Shown in pieces: positions 1-9,933 of a stretch of DNA of 64,000 nucleotides (positions are counted from its first letter, which is position 1; the number at the start of each line of letters is the position of its first letter). The position numbers and the translations under genes are program-made. This stretch comes from Rahnella sp. AA (GTDB lineage Bacteria > Pseudomonadota > Gammaproteobacteria > Enterobacterales > Enterobacteriaceae), in assembly GCF_002834385.1 (NCBI RefSeq), contig NZ_PITQ01000009.1, positions 62,001 to 126,000 of the forward strand. Reading direction: 5' to 3'. The notes under the pieces are model-generated. The model was not told the DNA's origin. It did not search any database and saw only the letters and a list, made by a program, of their open reading frames with translations.

Positions 1-26
1 CATGAAAGCGTTATCACAAAACGGGA

Positions 27-1031
27 TTAAACCGTCTTTTTCGCTTTCTGTTTGTAACGGTCAAAAATCACCGCCGCCAGCAGGATCAAGCCACGTACGA
101 CGTATTGCGAGAACGGCGAAATGTTCAGCAAGTTCATGGCGTTTTCCACTGTGCCGAGGATCAGGATCCCTGATACCACGTAGGAAATTTTGCCGATACC
201 GCCTTTCAGGGACACGCCGCCCAGCACACAGGCGGAGATAACGATCAGCTCAAAACCCAGAGAGGTCATTGGCTGGCCGCTGGTCATACGTGACGCCAGG
301 ATGATCCCCGCTGCCGCCGATACCAGCCCGGATAAAACAAAGATGATGATTTTCGTGCGAACCACCGGAACACCCGCCAGCCGCGCCGCATCTTCATTAC
401 CGCCAATCGCCAGCGTGTTACGCCCGAAGGTGGTTTTGTTCAGCAGCAGGCCGAAGATAATCAGGCAGCCGACGGTCAGCCAGATCGGCGCAGGCAGACC
501 GAACCAGTTGGCATAACCGAGCGCGAAGAAGCGTTCATCTTCGATACCAACGGCTTTACCGTCAGAAATAATGTACGCCAGACCGCGCACAATCTGCATG
601 GTCGCGAGAGTGGTGATCAGCGCATTAATTTTCAGGCGGGCGATAACAAAACCGTTCAATAAACCGGTCAGCATCCCAAGTAACAGACCGGCGGCAACGC
701 CAATCCACAGGCTTTCGGTCATGTTGATCACCACCGCCGTGGTAACACCGGCGCAGGCAATCACCGAGGCGACGGACAGGTCGAAGTCACCGGACGCCAG
801 ACAGAACAGCATCCCGCAGGCCACCATGCCCGACATTGAAATCGCCAGCCCCAGGCCTTTCATATTGATGAAAGAGCTGAAATTTGGCACAAAAACAGAA
901 CAGGCGATAAACAGCACGGCGAACACCACCAGCATGCCGTAACTGTCCCAGATACGCATCAGCCCTTGCCCGCTGCGTGACGCAGCAGAAGGTTGATCCG
1001 GTTTGGCTGAATTGGTTGTCATACTCGACAT
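27..1031 (-). CDS. araH: L-arabinose ABC transporter permease AraH
   Basis: Membrane permease of the high-affinity L-arabinose importer. The 334-residue protein is a string of hydrophobic segments with the ribose/xylose/arabinose permease (BPD_transp_2) signatures, for example GMLFCLASGDFDLSV near residue 100 and a C-terminal SGILILGTVENAMNLL. It is the last gene of araFGH, starting 18 bp after the araG stop. The ATG at 1031 has a GGAG ribosome site about 10 bp upstream; an ATG three codons further in is the alternative. Family and gene order leave little doubt. The next gene on this strand lies outside the window. Confidence 0.96.
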   Translation of the reverse strand: MSSMTTNSAKPDQPSAASRSGQGLMRIWDSYGMLVVFAVLFIACSVFVPNFSSFINMKGLGLAISMSGMVACGMLFCLASGDFDLSVASVIACAGVTTAVVINMTESLWIGVAAGLLLGMLTGLLNGFVIARLKINALITTLATMQIVRGLAYIISDGKAVGIEDERFFALGYANWFGLPAPIWLTVGCLIIFGLLLNKTTFGRNTLAIGGNEDAARLAGVPVVRTKIIIFVLSGLVSAAAGIILASRMTSGQPMTSLGFELIVISACVLGGVSLKGGIGKISYVVSGILILGTVENAMNLLNISPFSQYVVRGLILLAAVIFDRYKQKAKKTV

Positions 1032-1049
1032 AATATTTTTGCTCCTCAG

Positions 1050-2633
1050 TCAGGCAGCGTCAGGGGCAGTGGCGAGATCTGGCGTTCGCAACATCGCGAG
1101 CCCCAGCGCTTTTTCTTCGGTAGCGTCGTCATGCAACAGTTCGCCGGAGATGGCGCCTTCGCGCATCACTACAATCCTGTCGGCCAGACCCAGCACTTCC
1201 GGTAAATCACTGGAGGCAAAGAGCACCGCAATACCCTGTTTCGCCAGTGAATAAATCACGTTGTAGATTTCATGCTTAGCGCCGACGTCAATGCCGCGCG
1301 TCGGTTCGTCGAGCAAAATGACCTTCATGTCTTCCGACAGCCAGCGACCAAGAATGGCCTTTTGCTGATTGCCGCCGGAGAGATTCATGATCAGCTGCTG
1401 GTCGCTCGGCGTTTTGATGTTCAGCGCGTCAATATGTTTGCGCGCATTTCTAGCTTCCCAGGCGTTGTTAATCAGGCACCCCACTTTCACGGTTTTACGG
1501 CGGGCACTGATGTTGATGTTGTCGCGCACAGAGTGGACAGGAATAATGCCATCGGCTTTACGATCCTCCGGGCACAACATAATGCCCTGGCGAATGGCAT
1601 CTGCCGGTTTGCGGATATTCATCGCTTTACCGTCCAGCCTGACGGTTCCGCCGGTAATGCGCGTGCCGCCAAATAATCCTTTCATCAGCTCGCTGCGCCC
1701 GGCACCGACCAGCCCGAACAGGCCGACAATTTCCCCCTGACGTACCGTCAGGCTGACCGGTGTTCTCACACCCGGCGCTTTGACTTCATCCAGCGCCAGC
1801 CGGATTTCGCCATGCGGACGCGGCGCGTAACCATAGATATCATCGAGATTACGGCCCACCATGGCCTGCACCAGTTTGCTGTTATCCACCTGCGACATGT
1901 CATCGAAGGTGCGTACGTAACGGCCATCTTTGAAAACGGTGACAGCGTCACTTAATGCGAAGATTTCTTCCATGCGATGCGACACATACAAAATCACGCG
2001 CCCTTCGGCACGTAACTCGCGGATAACGCGGAACAATTGTTCAATTTCACGGGCAGACAGCGAGCTGGTCGGTTCGTCAAACGCAATGATTTTGGCGTTA
2101 CGTGCCAGCGCTTTGGCGATTTCCACCATCTGCCACTGGCCGATGGAGAGATATTTCAGCGGCGTATCGGGGTCGATATCCAGCCCGAGGTGCTCAAGCT
2201 GAATTTTGGTTTCGTAGCGCAGCAGCTTACGGTTTACAAAACCATGTTTGCTGGGTAACTGCCCGAGATAAATGTTTTCTGCCACCGTCATTTCCGGCAC
2301 CAGATGCAATTCCTGATAGATAATGGCCACCCCTGCATCAAGCGCATCGGTGGTGTTATTAAAGGCAACCTGCTGGCCTTTAATATGAATACTGCCTTGT
2401 GAGGGCTGATAATTGCCGCTGAGGATCTTTAACAGCGTGGATTTACCCGCGCCATTTTCGCCCATCAGCGCATGAATTTGCCCGGCATAACAATTGAATG
2501 AAATTCCGTCCAGCGCTTTCACACCCGGAAAAGTTTTGCCAATGTCATGGAATTCCAGATACGGCCTGGCCGCATCAAACTCCGTCAGTGACGGTGTCAG
2601 CAAAGGCGTCTTATTTGAAGATTGCTGAGTCAT
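1050..2633 (-). CDS. araG: L-arabinose ABC transporter ATP-binding protein AraG
   Basis: Energises arabinose import through AraH. It has two ABC cassettes in one chain, as usual for sugar importers of this class: Walker [10 protein letters not shown] in the first half, a degenerate second P-loop (GLVGAGRSE), and LSGGNQQK with [10 protein letters not shown] in the second half. The open frame reaches back to 2747, but homology to AraG begins near the ATG at 2633, which has an AGGTAG site just upstream, so this start was chosen (527 aa). The roughly 20-residue N-terminal tail before [12 protein letters not shown] is longer than in E. coli AraG. Middle gene of araFGH. Confidence 0.95.
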   Translation of the reverse strand: MTQQSSNKTPLLTPSLTEFDAARPYLEFHDIGKTFPGVKALDGISFNCYAGQIHALMGENGAGKSTLLKILSGNYQPSQGSIHIKGQQVAFNNTTDALDAGVAIIYQELHLVPEMTVAENIYLGQLPSKHGFVNRKLLRYETKIQLEHLGLDIDPDTPLKYLSIGQWQMVEIAKALARNAKIIAFDEPTSSLSAREIEQLFRVIRELRAEGRVILYVSHRMEEIFALSDAVTVFKDGRYVRTFDDMSQVDNSKLVQAMVGRNLDDIYGYAPRPHGEIRLALDEVKAPGVRTPVSLTVRQGEIVGLFGLVGAGRSELMKGLFGGTRITGGTVRLDGKAMNIRKPADAIRQGIMLCPEDRKADGIIPVHSVRDNINISARRKTVKVGCLINNAWEARNARKHIDALNIKTPSDQQLIMNLSGGNQQKAILGRWLSEDMKVILLDEPTRGIDVGAKHEIYNVIYSLAKQGIAVLFASSDLPEVLGLADRIVVMREGAISGELLHDDATEEKALGLAMLRTPDLATAPDAA

Positions 2634-2760
2634 AGTGGCTACCTGGAAGTTAATTGAAGTTAAATGCACGCCACTGCACAGCAGAAAACAGTTCCAACAA
2701 CTTCCTGTCGTCCGTTGTGCAGCAGCGTTATCTAATGCTCGTTTCAAATGATTCCGGAGA

Positions 2761-3747
2761 TCACATTAATCCTTTCTTTTTTAACTCTTCTTTGAAGTTG
2801 TCGCGGGTAATTAATACAACATCCGTAACTTCAGTGAATTTCGGTGGTTCAACGCCTTTGGTCACCCATTCGTTCAGCATCTGGATACTTTTATAACCGT
2901 GGATATCCGGGCTCGGTAACAGGGAACCGTAGAAGCCGGTCTGTGCGCTTTTTGACAGCTCATTCACCGCGTCCACACCGTTGATGCCGATACCGATGAC
3001 GTTCGCCGCTTTAAAGCCCTGACCTTCTGTTGCACGCACGCCACCCAGAACGGTGTTGTCGTTCATGCCGATGATCAGCCAGTTTTTGACTTCAGGATGC
3101 TGCACCAGCAGGGAGTTACCGGCATCCAGCGCACCCGGGATGTCGTTAGATTTAGTCGGGACTTTATAGATTTTTTTTTCCGGGAATCCGGCGGCTTTCA
3201 GCGCGTCCATTGAGCCGGAAGTACGGCGGCGTGCGGTGTCCAGCTCATCAGCCGTGATAGCCATGACACCGGTATCAGCAGCTTTCCAGCCGCGTTTTTG
3301 CATTTCTTTATACAGTTCCTGTCCCTGACGTTCGCCGATTTTGGTCGCGGCCATCATCACCAATGGCACTTCTTCCATCGGTTTGCCTTTGGCATTCACA
3401 AACTGGTCATCGACCTGGATCACTTTCATGTCATAGCTACGGGCTTTGGCCATGATGGCCGGGCCAAGACGCGGGTCTGGTGTACAGATAACAAAGCCTT
3501 TCGCGCCGTTTGCCGCGAGGCTGTCAATTGCATTCAGCGTTTTTTCGCCATCAGGCACGGCAATTTTAATGACCTCAAAGTTCAGGTCTTTACCGGCTTT
3601 ATCAGCGAACCGCCATTCAGTCTGGAACCACGGCTCTTCCGGCTGCTTAACCAGAAAACCCAGCTTCGGATTTTCGGCTGCCATAGCTGAATGTGACATA
3701 ACGGCAGCTAAACCAACCGCCGCTAATGCCTTAGTGAATTTATGCAT
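2761..3747 (-). CDS. araF: Periplasmic L-arabinose-binding protein AraF
   Basis: Captures L-arabinose in the periplasm for AraGH. A signal peptide (MHKFTKAL, a hydrophobic stretch, then SAMA-AENPK) is cleaved near residue 23. The mature part begins [18 protein letters not shown], typical of AraF, and the 328-residue length fits the family. First gene of the minus-strand araFGH operon. The ATG at 3747 has GGAGAA at the right distance. It faces araB across a shared control region, which suggests joint AraC control. Confidence 0.96.
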   Translation of the reverse strand: MHKFTKALAAVGLAAVMSHSAMAAENPKLGFLVKQPEEPWFQTEWRFADKAGKDLNFEVIKIAVPDGEKTLNAIDSLAANGAKGFVICTPDPRLGPAIMAKARSYDMKVIQVDDQFVNAKGKPMEEVPLVMMAATKIGERQGQELYKEMQKRGWKAADTGVMAITADELDTARRRTSGSMDALKAAGFPEKKIYKVPTKSNDIPGALDAGNSLLVQHPEVKNWLIIGMNDNTVLGGVRATEGQGFKAANVIGIGINGVDAVNELSKSAQTGFYGSLLPSPDIHGYKSIQMLNEWVTKGVEPPKFTEVTDVVLITRDNFKEELKKKGLM

Positions 3748-4162
3748 GATGTTCTCCGACTTTTATTGTTGTTTTTCGCGATTCAGGTCAGAAACCGGGG
3801 GGTCTGCCGTCGTCGTGAAAACGTTATCAGTAGCGTAAGGAAACAAAGTGAAACTGCGGCGAAGTCCGGTATAAGCGGATTTACGTCACACTCTCTTGTA
3901 AGACGGGTTAAGTTTTAGCGGTAATTTTGCAGAGGAATGTAGAGCGCTATCACACGGCGGGAAAACAGCAGATTCGTACATAGATATAGCGATTTTAGCC
4001 AAATGCTAACATTTGACCAACCTCACAGAAACATCATTCGGAGCAGGTTTGTGCATACTTCCAGCTAACGCCTCCTCACTCACTTTTTGCCATCCTCCTA
4101 CTGTTAGAGCAATTCGATTCGCCGCCGTAATGACTACGGCAAACCTGAAGGAGTAAGAAAGA
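3748..4162. promoter_or_regulatory. araF/araB divergent control region
   Basis: A 415-bp gene-free region between the arabinose transport and catabolic operons. At 3987-4003 there is TAGC-N7-GCCAAA, and at 4007-4020 TAAC-N6-CCAA. Together they resemble two AraC half-sites (consensus TAGC-N7-TCCATA) in direct repeat on the araB side. A half CRP site (TCACA, 3950-3954) lies nearby. The site assignment is by eye and tentative; the role as a shared promoter region follows from the gene layout. Confidence 0.55.
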
Positions 4163-5842
4163 ATGACGCAAGGTGCGATTGCTCTTGGTCTTGATTTTGG
4201 CAGCGATTCCGTCCGTGCACTGGCCGTTGATTGTCAGACCGGTGCAGAGATGGAAACCGACGTGGTTTACTACCCGCGCTGGAATGAGGGCCGCTACTGT
4301 GACGCGGCAAAAAATCAGTTCCGCCACCATCCGCTCGACTATATAGAGGCGATGGAGCAGGCGATTAAAAACGTGGTACAACGTCTGGGACACGAACGCG
4401 CTGCACGCGTGGTCGGTATCGGCGTTGATTCCACCGGCTCAACCCCCGCACCGGTGGATAAAGACGGCAACATCCTGGCACTGAACCCGGAGTTTGCCGA
4501 AAACCCGAACGCCATGTTCGTGTTATGGAAAGACCACACGGCAATAGAAGAAGCCGAAGAAATTAACCGTCTGTGCCGCAGCGGCGATTTCCCTGACTAT
4601 TCCCGCTATATCGGCGGCGTTTACTCCTCCGAATGGTTCTGGGCCAAAATTCTCCATGTCTCCCGCGCCGACAGCGCCGTCACTAAAGCTGCCGCCTCCT
4701 GGGTGGAATTATGCGACTGGGTTCCCGCCCTGCTTTCCGGCACCACCGCGCCGGACAAAGTCGTACGTGGCCGTTGCAGCGCCGGGCACAAAATGCTCTG
4801 GCATCCGTCGTGGGGTGGTCTGCCGCCGAAAGATTTCTTCGCCGCGCTCGACCCGTTATTAGTGGAAAACCTGCCGTATCCGCTGTTTACCGAAACCGTC
4901 ACCGCCGAACAGGCCGTGGGCACACTCACCCCGGAATGGGCGCAGCGCCTGGGCTTACCGGCAAGCGTTGTGCTTTCCGGTGGTGCGTTTGACTGCCACA
5001 TGGGCGCGGTCGGTGCCGGTGCGCAGCCTTACACGCTGGTCAAAGTGATCGGCACCTCCACCTGCGACATCCTGATTGCCGATAAAGAACGCGTTAACGA
5101 CCGCGCAATAGCCGGGATTTGTGGTCAGGTTGAAGGCAGCGTTGTGCCGGAAATGATCGGAATGGAAGCCGGACAATCCGCGTTTGGTGATATGTACGCG
5201 TGGTTCAGCCGCCTGCTGAGCTGGCCGCTGATTCAGGCCGCCAAAGCGCACCCTGAACTCAAAACTCAGTTAACCAGCCTGCAAAAAAACCTGCTGCCGG
5301 ATCTGACGGCCGCCTGGGCCGCCAATCCAAAACTGGATCACCTGCCGCTGGTGCTCGACTGGTTTAACGGTCGTCGCACACCATTTGCCAATCAGCGTCT
5401 GAAAGGCGTCATTACTGACATCAATCTGGGCACCGAAGCTCCGGAGCTGTTCGGCGGCTTCATTGCGGCCACCGCCTTTGGTGCGCGCGCCATTATGGAG
5501 TGCTTCGAACAGCAGGATATTCCGGTGGAAAACGTCCTGACGCTTGGTGGCATTGCCCGTAAATCGCCGGTCATCATGCAGGTCTGTGCCGACGCGATGA
5601 ATCGTCCGTTGCAGATTGTCGCCTCCGATCAATGCTGCGCGCTGGGTGCAGCCATCTTTGCCGCCGTCGCGGCCGGAGAATTTAAAGACGTCCCTGCCGC
5701 GCAGGAAAAAATGGCCTGCAGCATCGAACGCACATTGCTGCCGGACCCGCAGCGGGTCGAACAATATCAGCGCCTGTACGAACGCTATCAGCAATGGTGT
5801 GCCACCACTGAACCGCTGTTTGCAGCGAAGACAGCACACTAA
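4163..5842 (+). CDS. araB: L-ribulokinase AraB
   Basis: Phosphorylates L-ribulose to L-ribulose 5-phosphate in the cytoplasm. This FGGY-family kinase opens with the phosphate-binding segment [17 protein letters not shown] and has the C-terminal FGGY signature region [23 protein letters not shown]. The length (559 aa) is close to that of other AraB proteins. The start has a strong AAGGAG site 8 bp upstream. First gene of araBA, with araA 51 bp downstream. araD, normally the third gene, does not follow here. Confidence 0.97.
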   Translation: MTQGAIALGLDFGSDSVRALAVDCQTGAEMETDVVYYPRWNEGRYCDAAKNQFRHHPLDYIEAMEQAIKNVVQRLGHERAARVVGIGVDSTGSTPAPVDKDGNILALNPEFAENPNAMFVLWKDHTAIEEAEEINRLCRSGDFPDYSRYIGGVYSSEWFWAKILHVSRADSAVTKAAASWVELCDWVPALLSGTTAPDKVVRGRCSAGHKMLWHPSWGGLPPKDFFAALDPLLVENLPYPLFTETVTAEQAVGTLTPEWAQRLGLPASVVLSGGAFDCHMGAVGAGAQPYTLVKVIGTSTCDILIADKERVNDRAIAGICGQVEGSVVPEMIGMEAGQSAFGDMYAWFSRLLSWPLIQAAKAHPELKTQLTSLQKNLLPDLTAAWAANPKLDHLPLVLDWFNGRRTPFANQRLKGVITDINLGTEAPELFGGFIAATAFGARAIMECFEQQDIPVENVLTLGGIARKSPVIMQVCADAMNRPLQIVASDQCCALGAAIFAAVAAGEFKDVPAAQEKMACSIERTLLPDPQRVEQYQRLYERYQQWCATTEPLFAAKTAH

Positions 5843-5893
5843 ATACTTATTCGAAAACGGCTTTTTCAAACATCTGAAATTCAGGAGTAATTA

Positions 5894-7399
5894 ATGGACG
5901 CGTTTAAACATCTCGAAGTGTGGTTCGCTATTGGCAGTCAGCATCTGTACGGGCCGGAAACATTACGTCAGGTCAAAGAGAACGCCGAGAAGGTGGTCAA
6001 TGGCCTGAACTCAGAAGCCGGATTACCGATCAAACTGGTGCTCAAACCGCTGGTGACCACGCCGGACGAAATTACCGCGCTGTGCCGCGAAGCCAACTAT
6101 GAGAATTCCTGCGTCGGCCTGATTACCTGGCTGCACACCTTCTCGCCAGCAAAAATGTGGATTGCCGGGCTGAGTATCCTGCACAAACCGCTGCTGCAGT
6201 TCCACACGCAGTTCAACGCTGAAATTCCGTGGGATACCATGGATATGGACTTTATGAACCTGAACCAGACCGCGCACGGCGGCCGTGAATTCGGTTTCAT
6301 CGGCGCGCGTATGCGCCAGCAGCACACCGTGGTTGCCGGTCACTGGCAGGATGGCGAATCACACCGCCGTATCGCCCAGTGGATGCGCGTTTCTGCGGCG
6401 AAAAATGAAAGTCAGCATCTGAAAGTGGCGCGTTTCGGCGATAACATGCGTGAAGTAGCGGTGACAGAAGGCGATAAAGTGGCCGCACAAATTCAGTTTG
6501 GCTACAGCATCAGTGCTTATGGTATCGGCGATCTGGTCAGTGTGATCAACGAAGTCAGCAAAGCCGACATCGATACGCTGGTGGAAGAGTATGAATCCAC
6601 TTACCGCCTGACGGATGCCGTGAAACTCAATGGCGAACGTCGCGAAAACCTGCTGGACGCGGCAAAAATCGAACTGGGGATGACCCGTTTCCTGGAACAG
6701 GGGAAATTCGGCGCATTCACCACCAATTTTGAAGACCTGCACGGCATGAAACAACTGCCGGGGCTGGCGGTACAGCGTCTGATGCAAAAAGGCTACGGCT
6801 TTGGCGGCGAAGGTGACTGGAAAACGGCAGCCCTGCTGCGCATCATGAAAGTAATGGCCAGCGGCCTGAAAGGCGGCACGTCGTTCATGGAAGACTATAC
6901 CTACAACTTCAAACCGGGTAACGATCTGGTGGTCGGTTCGCACATGCTGGAAGTGTGCCCGTCGATTGCTAAAGAAGAAAAACCGCTGCTGGATGCGCAA
7001 TATCTGGGCATAGGCGGCAAGGCGGATCCGGCGCGTCTGATTTTCTCCACCCCGGCCGGCCCGGCGCTCAACGCCAGCGTCATCGACATGGGCGACCGTT
7101 TCCGCCTGCTGGTGAATCTGGTCGATACCGTTGAGCAACCGCATCCGCTGCCAAAATTGCCTGTCGCCCGCGCGATATGGAAAGCCCAGCCTTCCCTGGC
7201 AACGGCGGCAGAAGCCTGGATCCTCGGCGGTGGCGCGCACCACACGGTGTTCTCTCAGGCGCTGGATATTGATGCACTGCGGTTGTATGCGGAGCTTTCC
7301 GGGATTGAGTTATTAGTCATTGATAACGATACAACGCTGGCGGACTTCAAGAATCAGATCCGGTGGAATGAAGTTTATTACAAGCTTTGTAGCCGCTAA
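5894..7399 (+). CDS. araA: L-arabinose isomerase AraA
   Basis: Converts L-arabinose to L-ribulose, the first step of catabolism. The 501-residue protein shows family stretches throughout ([19 protein letters not shown] at the N-terminus, [28 protein letters not shown]). A CAGGAG site precedes the ATG. It is second in araBA. The transcript would run straight into the large hairpin element starting at 7425, whose outermost arm could act as its terminator. Confidence 0.97.
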   Translation: MDAFKHLEVWFAIGSQHLYGPETLRQVKENAEKVVNGLNSEAGLPIKLVLKPLVTTPDEITALCREANYENSCVGLITWLHTFSPAKMWIAGLSILHKPLLQFHTQFNAEIPWDTMDMDFMNLNQTAHGGREFGFIGARMRQQHTVVAGHWQDGESHRRIAQWMRVSAAKNESQHLKVARFGDNMREVAVTEGDKVAAQIQFGYSISAYGIGDLVSVINEVSKADIDTLVEEYESTYRLTDAVKLNGERRENLLDAAKIELGMTRFLEQGKFGAFTTNFEDLHGMKQLPGLAVQRLMQKGYGFGGEGDWKTAALLRIMKVMASGLKGGTSFMEDYTYNFKPGNDLVVGSHMLEVCPSIAKEEKPLLDAQYLGIGGKADPARLIFSTPAGPALNASVIDMGDRFRLLVNLVDTVEQPHPLPKLPVARAIWKAQPSLATAAEAWILGGGAHHTVFSQALDIDALRLYAELSGIELLVIDNDTTLADFKNQIRWNEVYYKLCSR

Positions 7400-7422
7400 G
7401 GGGCTGTTTTAAGAAATTAAAT

Positions 7423-7448
7423 CCGTGAAAATTTCGGTTTTTCACGGG
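7423..7448 (+). terminator. Possible araBA terminator within repeat copy A
   Basis: CCGTGAAAA and TTTTCACGG form a 9-bp stem about 24 bp after the araA stop. There is no long T-run after it, so termination is plausible but unproven. The stem is also the outer end of the composite repeat. Confidence 0.45.
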
Positions 7449-7988
7449 CGGTGACAACTCAACTCGCCGCGCCGAAACCGACAAAGAGGGAGGAAAGCGC
7501 CTCCCTCTTTGATCTCCCACGCTTTTTAACTGCGCGCTATCGCTCGCTGGCCATGTTTCAGCAATTTCTGCTAGTGCCGCAAAATCCCGCCGCTGCGCGG
7601 TTCCTTCCAGTCGGATTACAAACCGCGCGAAAAAATACGCGGTTTTCCACCTCTCCTTTCAGCGTGATTTTTGAAAGCGGCTAATGGCTATGTAATTCGA
7701 AAGATTAATGCTGGCTGGTTTTTGAAATTAAAAAGCCTCCGGCCGCTTTCAGAAAGCTTGCTGAGTGAGCGTTTCGAGACCCCAGGCTCGAACACCGAGA
7801 CGAGGGAACCGCGCAGCGGCAAGTTTTCGCGGCAATAGCTGTGGCTGCTGAAACTTAGCCAGCAAGCGACAGCGCGTGTTGAAAAAGACGTGGAGATTCC
7901 AAAGAGGCCCCGTCCTGGGCCTCTTTGGTCGGTTTCGGCACCAGCCGCTGAGCGATCAGCGTAATTGAAAAACCGAAATATTCTCGGT
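7425..7988. repeat. Composite inverted-repeat element, copy A
   Basis: About 564 bp that can fold back on itself. The outer arms are GAAAATTTCGGTTTTTCA (from 7427) and TGAAAAACCGAAATA (7966-7980). Inside the left arm is an 11-bp side hairpin AAAGAGGGAGG/CCTCCCTCTTT (7483-7510). Opposite it is AGAGGCCC/GGGCCTCT. Further in, CGCGCTATCGCTCGCTGG...GTTTCAGCA pairs imperfectly with TGCTGAAAC...CAGCAAGCGACAGCGCG, and GCCGCTGCGCGGTTCC pairs with GGAACCGCGCAGCGGC. GAAAGCGGC and GGCCGCTTTC close the centre. Related copies are at 17.8, 26.2, 35.5 and 63.35 kb. Confidence 0.85.
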
Positions 7989-8108
7989 CATCCGTTAAGC
8001 CGCCTGCAAAGGCAATTTGGTCACCTTTCTAAAAGGTGTCACATCCCGGTCACATTCCCCCTTTACCCTCACCCCCACTAATAAATCCCAAAGAGGATAG
8101 TACCAACC

Positions 8109-8858
8109 ATGACCATTCCAGCGAATACCAGCGGGAATGCGCCGTCGCGCATGTCTTCTCCCCCCGCGATAGACATACAACAGGTCTCTCATTTTTTTGG
8201 GAGCAACCCGGTGCTCAATCACGTCAATCTGACCGTGCCGGAAGGTACGATCCTCGCCCTGCTGGGGCCTTCGGGCTGCGGCAAAAGCACGTTACTCAAA
8301 ATGCTGGCCGGGCTGCTGCATCCTGCGTCGGGGCAAATCAGCTTCGGCGGCGAAACCGTTGCCAACGGGAAATTCAGCCTCCCGCCGGAAAAACGCAATC
8401 TCGGCATGGCCTTCCAGGATTACGCGCTGTGGCCGCACATGAGCGTCCGGCAAAACGTCGCCTTTCCGCTGCAAATGCGTGGCATCAGAGGTCAGGCGCA
8501 GGCAGAAAAAGTGATGGCCGCGCTTGCCCGCGTCGGGCTGGCGGATTTCGCTTCGCGCCGCCCTTCTGAGCTTTCCGGCGGGCAGCAACAACGCGTCGCT
8601 CTCGCCCGCGCCATCGTCGCCGAACCCCGCATTCTGCTGTTTGACGAACCTCTGTCGAATCTCGATCGCGATTTACGCGAAAGCCTGTGTGAAGAGATGG
8701 CAACGCTTTTGCGCCAGCTCGGCACGACGGCCGTGTATGTCACACACGATCAGCATGAAGCCCACGCGCTTGCCCACCGCATTGCACGCATGGAAAAAGG
8801 CGCTATTGCCAGTATTGATTTGATTGACCCTTCCGTTGTTTCACCTTTTGTTGCTTAA
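8109..8858 (+). CDS. ABC transporter ATP-binding protein, iron(III)/thiamine type
   Basis: Cytoplasmic ATPase for the importer encoded by the next two genes. Walker [10 protein letters not shown], signature [14 protein letters not shown] and Walker [13 protein letters not shown] are all intact, followed by the switch histidine in YVTHDQ. At 249 aa it ends soon after the nucleotide-binding core. It lacks the long C-terminal domain of FbpC/SfuC-type proteins and is closer in size to ThiQ. An internal ATG at codon 15 ([11 protein letters not shown]) is an alternative start. First of three genes; the substrate-binding gene starts 11 bp downstream. Confidence 0.88.
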   Translation: MTIPANTSGNAPSRMSSPPAIDIQQVSHFFGSNPVLNHVNLTVPEGTILALLGPSGCGKSTLLKMLAGLLHPASGQISFGGETVANGKFSLPPEKRNLGMAFQDYALWPHMSVRQNVAFPLQMRGIRGQAQAEKVMAALARVGLADFASRRPSELSGGQQQRVALARAIVAEPRILLFDEPLSNLDRDLRESLCEEMATLLRQLGTTAVYVTHDQHEAHALAHRIARMEKGAIASIDLIDPSVVSPFVA

Positions 8859-8869
8859 CCTTTGATGGA

Positions 8870-9886
8870 ATGAAAATGATGAACCGCACACTCAGCACTT
8901 TTCGTAAAAAAAACACAACGTTTTCCCGTACTAAAACAGGCGTAATGACAGCAATGACTCTTTCTCTCGCAATGGCAGCTGGCAGCGCGCAGGCGCTGAC
9001 GCTCTACACCGCCGGGCCGGGTTCTCTGGCAAAAAAACTGGCAGCAGGTTATGAAAAACAAACCGGCGTGAAAGTGGATGTTTTCCAGGCCACCACCGGC
9101 AAAGTAATGGCCCGTCTGGACGCCGAGCAGGCCAATCCGCGTGCTGACGTTCTGATCTCCGCATCCTGGGATACCGCAACCGATCTCGAAAAACGCGGCT
9201 GGCTGCTTGAATATCAAAGCCCGAACGCAGAGCAGGTTCCAGCGCAATTTAAAACGCCTTACTACGTCGCACAGGGGATTTCCGCGCTGGGCATCGTGTG
9301 GAACACTAAAAGCGGTACCACTGAGCCAAAAGACTGGGGCGATTTAGCCAAACCGGAATTTAAAGACAAAGTGACCACACCTGACCCTTCGCTTTCCGGT
9401 GCGTCGCTGGATTTGCTGATCGGGTTACAAAATGCCCACGCGCAGCAGGCGTGGAAACTGTTTGAAGATCTGAAAGCCAACGGCATGATTATCGCCGGAC
9501 CAAACGCACAGGCGCTGACGCCGGTGTTGCAGGGCGCGAAAGCCGCCGTGTTTGGCGCAGTGGATTACGTCTCTTACGCCAGCGTGCAGGACGGCGAATC
9601 CGTTAAAGTGATTTTCCCGAGCAGCGGCACCGTGATCGCCCCGCGTCCGATGATGATCCTCAAATCCAGTCAGCAGCAAAAAGAAGCCAAGGCGTTTATC
9701 GATTACGCGCTTTCGCCTGAAGGCCAGAAACTGGTAGCCGATGCGTGGCTGATGCCCGCTCGCACCGATATCGACGCCAAACGTCCGTTGTTTAAATCGC
9801 TGAAATTATTGCCAGAGGCTTCCCAGGCTTCTGCATCACGTAAAGACGTTCTCGACCGCTTCGCGAAGCTGTTCGGTCAGCAGTAA
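8870..9886 (+). CDS. Periplasmic substrate-binding protein, iron(III)-type ABC importer
   Basis: Extracytoplasmic solute-binding protein of the AfuA/SfuA-like class. A hydrophobic signal segment (about residues 24-42) ends in GSAQA before LTLYTAGPG. Family features are the early LYTAGPGSLAKKLAAGYEKQTG, LISASWDTA and the late DYVSYAS region, where iron binders place tyrosine ligands. The substrate may be Fe(III), but 2-aminoethylphosphonate or a polyamine cannot be excluded. The start is ambiguous among ATGs at 8870, 8876 and 8879; the GGA at 8867-8869 favours one of the latter two. Confidence 0.85.
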   Translation: MKMMNRTLSTFRKKNTTFSRTKTGVMTAMTLSLAMAAGSAQALTLYTAGPGSLAKKLAAGYEKQTGVKVDVFQATTGKVMARLDAEQANPRADVLISASWDTATDLEKRGWLLEYQSPNAEQVPAQFKTPYYVAQGISALGIVWNTKSGTTEPKDWGDLAKPEFKDKVTTPDPSLSGASLDLLIGLQNAHAQQAWKLFEDLKANGMIIAGPNAQALTPVLQGAKAAVFGAVDYVSYASVQDGESVKVIFPSSGTVIAPRPMMILKSSQQQKEAKAFIDYALSPEGQKLVADAWLMPARTDIDAKRPLFKSLKLLPEASQASASRKDVLDRFAKLFGQQ

Positions 9887-9933
9887 TCCCTTTACGGGCT
9901 GCTAAAAAGCGGCCCGTCCCTGAGATTTGATCA

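Larger units (their letters stand above)
7400..8108. other. Gene-free gap after araA, mostly a composite repeat
   Basis: A 709-bp gap. Most of it (7425-7988) is the composite inverted-repeat element described separately. The remaining 120 bp before the ABC transporter contains a small hairpin CACCTTTCTAAAAGGTG (about 8022-8038) and a GAGGA ribosome site before the ATG at 8109. I see no credible coding frame; the short frames here lie in repeat sequence. Confidence 0.8.

Noticed and set aside
1-3. CAT at the left edge as start codon of a further minus-strand gene
   Set aside because: No ribosome site is visible just upstream on minus, and nothing of the gene is in the window.
3934-3954. CRP site in the arabinose control region
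   Set aside because: Only the TCACA half matches; the other half is poor at the correct spacing, so it is mentioned but not called.
6359-7243. 294-codon open frame on minus inside araA
   Set aside because: Exactly antisense to a highly conserved isomerase gene; composition is a shadow of its codon use and it has no recognisable domain or ribosome site.
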